Below the pieces are notes generated by a model, which was not told the origin of the DNA, searched no databases, and worked only from the letters and a program-made list of their open reading frames with translations. Both the position numbers and the translations under genes were made by a program. DNA of 24,075 nucleotides from Bacteroidales bacterium (lineage in GTDB: Bacteria; Bacteroidota; Bacteroidia; Bacteroidales; Bacteroidaceae), in assembly GCA_004557185.1 (NCBI GenBank), contig SFEP01000037.1, positions 1-24,075 of the forward strand, given 5' to 3'. Below, in pieces: positions 23,971 to 24,075 of this stretch; position 1 is the stretch's first letter, and the number at the start of each line of letters is the position of its first letter.

Positions 23971-24075
23971 TTTACGTAGCATCTATTTTCGGCGGGGTGG
24001 GGGATGGGAAAAAGGAGATGCTACGTAAAAAAACTCACGTAGTACGTAAAAAAACTCACGTCGTTCGTAAATTTT
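23971..24075. repeat. Palindromic A-tract repeat, copy 2 (cut by window end)
   Basis: Inverted arms at 23971-23984 and 24016-24029 (core ACGTAGCATCT / AGATGCTACGT) enclose a G-rich linker that matches the leader of copy 1. From 24016 the sequence runs in 21-base steps (24016, 24037, 24058), each with CGTAAA at the same place. The far arm lies outside the window. Confidence 0.75.

Noticed and set aside
101..24075. Composite transposon or integrated element bounded by the edge repeats
   Set aside because: No transposase, integrase or target duplication is visible, and the genes between are ordinary chromosomal types.

Overview
The window is a starch-utilisation (Sus) locus of a Bacteroidota, with four unrelated genes to its left. 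The lineage rests on three observations: a complete susA-susF set, promoters of the Bacteroidota TAnnTTTG type, and a C-terminal region on the last amylase that resembles a type IX secretion (T9SS) sorting domain. The T9SS-like tail, together with DNA that is clearly GC-rich in the genes, points to a Prevotellaceae-like member rather than gut Bacteroides. This is inference; no marker gene is present.

Left part (1-7438): a palindromic A-tract repeat (about 101-220); a secreted GH2 beta-galactosidase-type enzyme on the minus strand with its own terminator; a divergent tandem-ATPase ABC protein of the ModF/PhrA type; a bidirectional terminator; then, on the minus strand, an ABC-F translation-type ATPase followed 30 nt later by yaaA.

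Sus part (7439-23944): a membrane-spanning SusR-type regulator (minus strand) lies divergently from susA (GH13 neopullulanase family). A 1.1-kb non-coding stretch follows, unusually rich in structure: two different 21-bp tandem arrays and several strong hairpins. Then come susB (GH97), susC, susD, susE, susF and a GH13 alpha-amylase in the position of susG. A strong terminator closes the run, and a second copy of the palindromic A-tract repeat lies at the right edge.

Proposed working: SusD/E/F surface lipoproteins bind starch, the secreted amylase cuts it, SusC imports the oligosaccharides with TonB energy, and SusA and SusB finish hydrolysis in the periplasm, where the SusR sensor domain can read the products. 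Most striking are a conserved block shared by the susA and susB upstream regions (candidate regulator site), hairpins at every junction of the susB-to-amylase run except susC-susD, the replacement of lipoprotein SusG by an apparently T9SS-exported amylase without a starch-binding insert, and a recurring 21-bp spacing in four separate repeat tracts.
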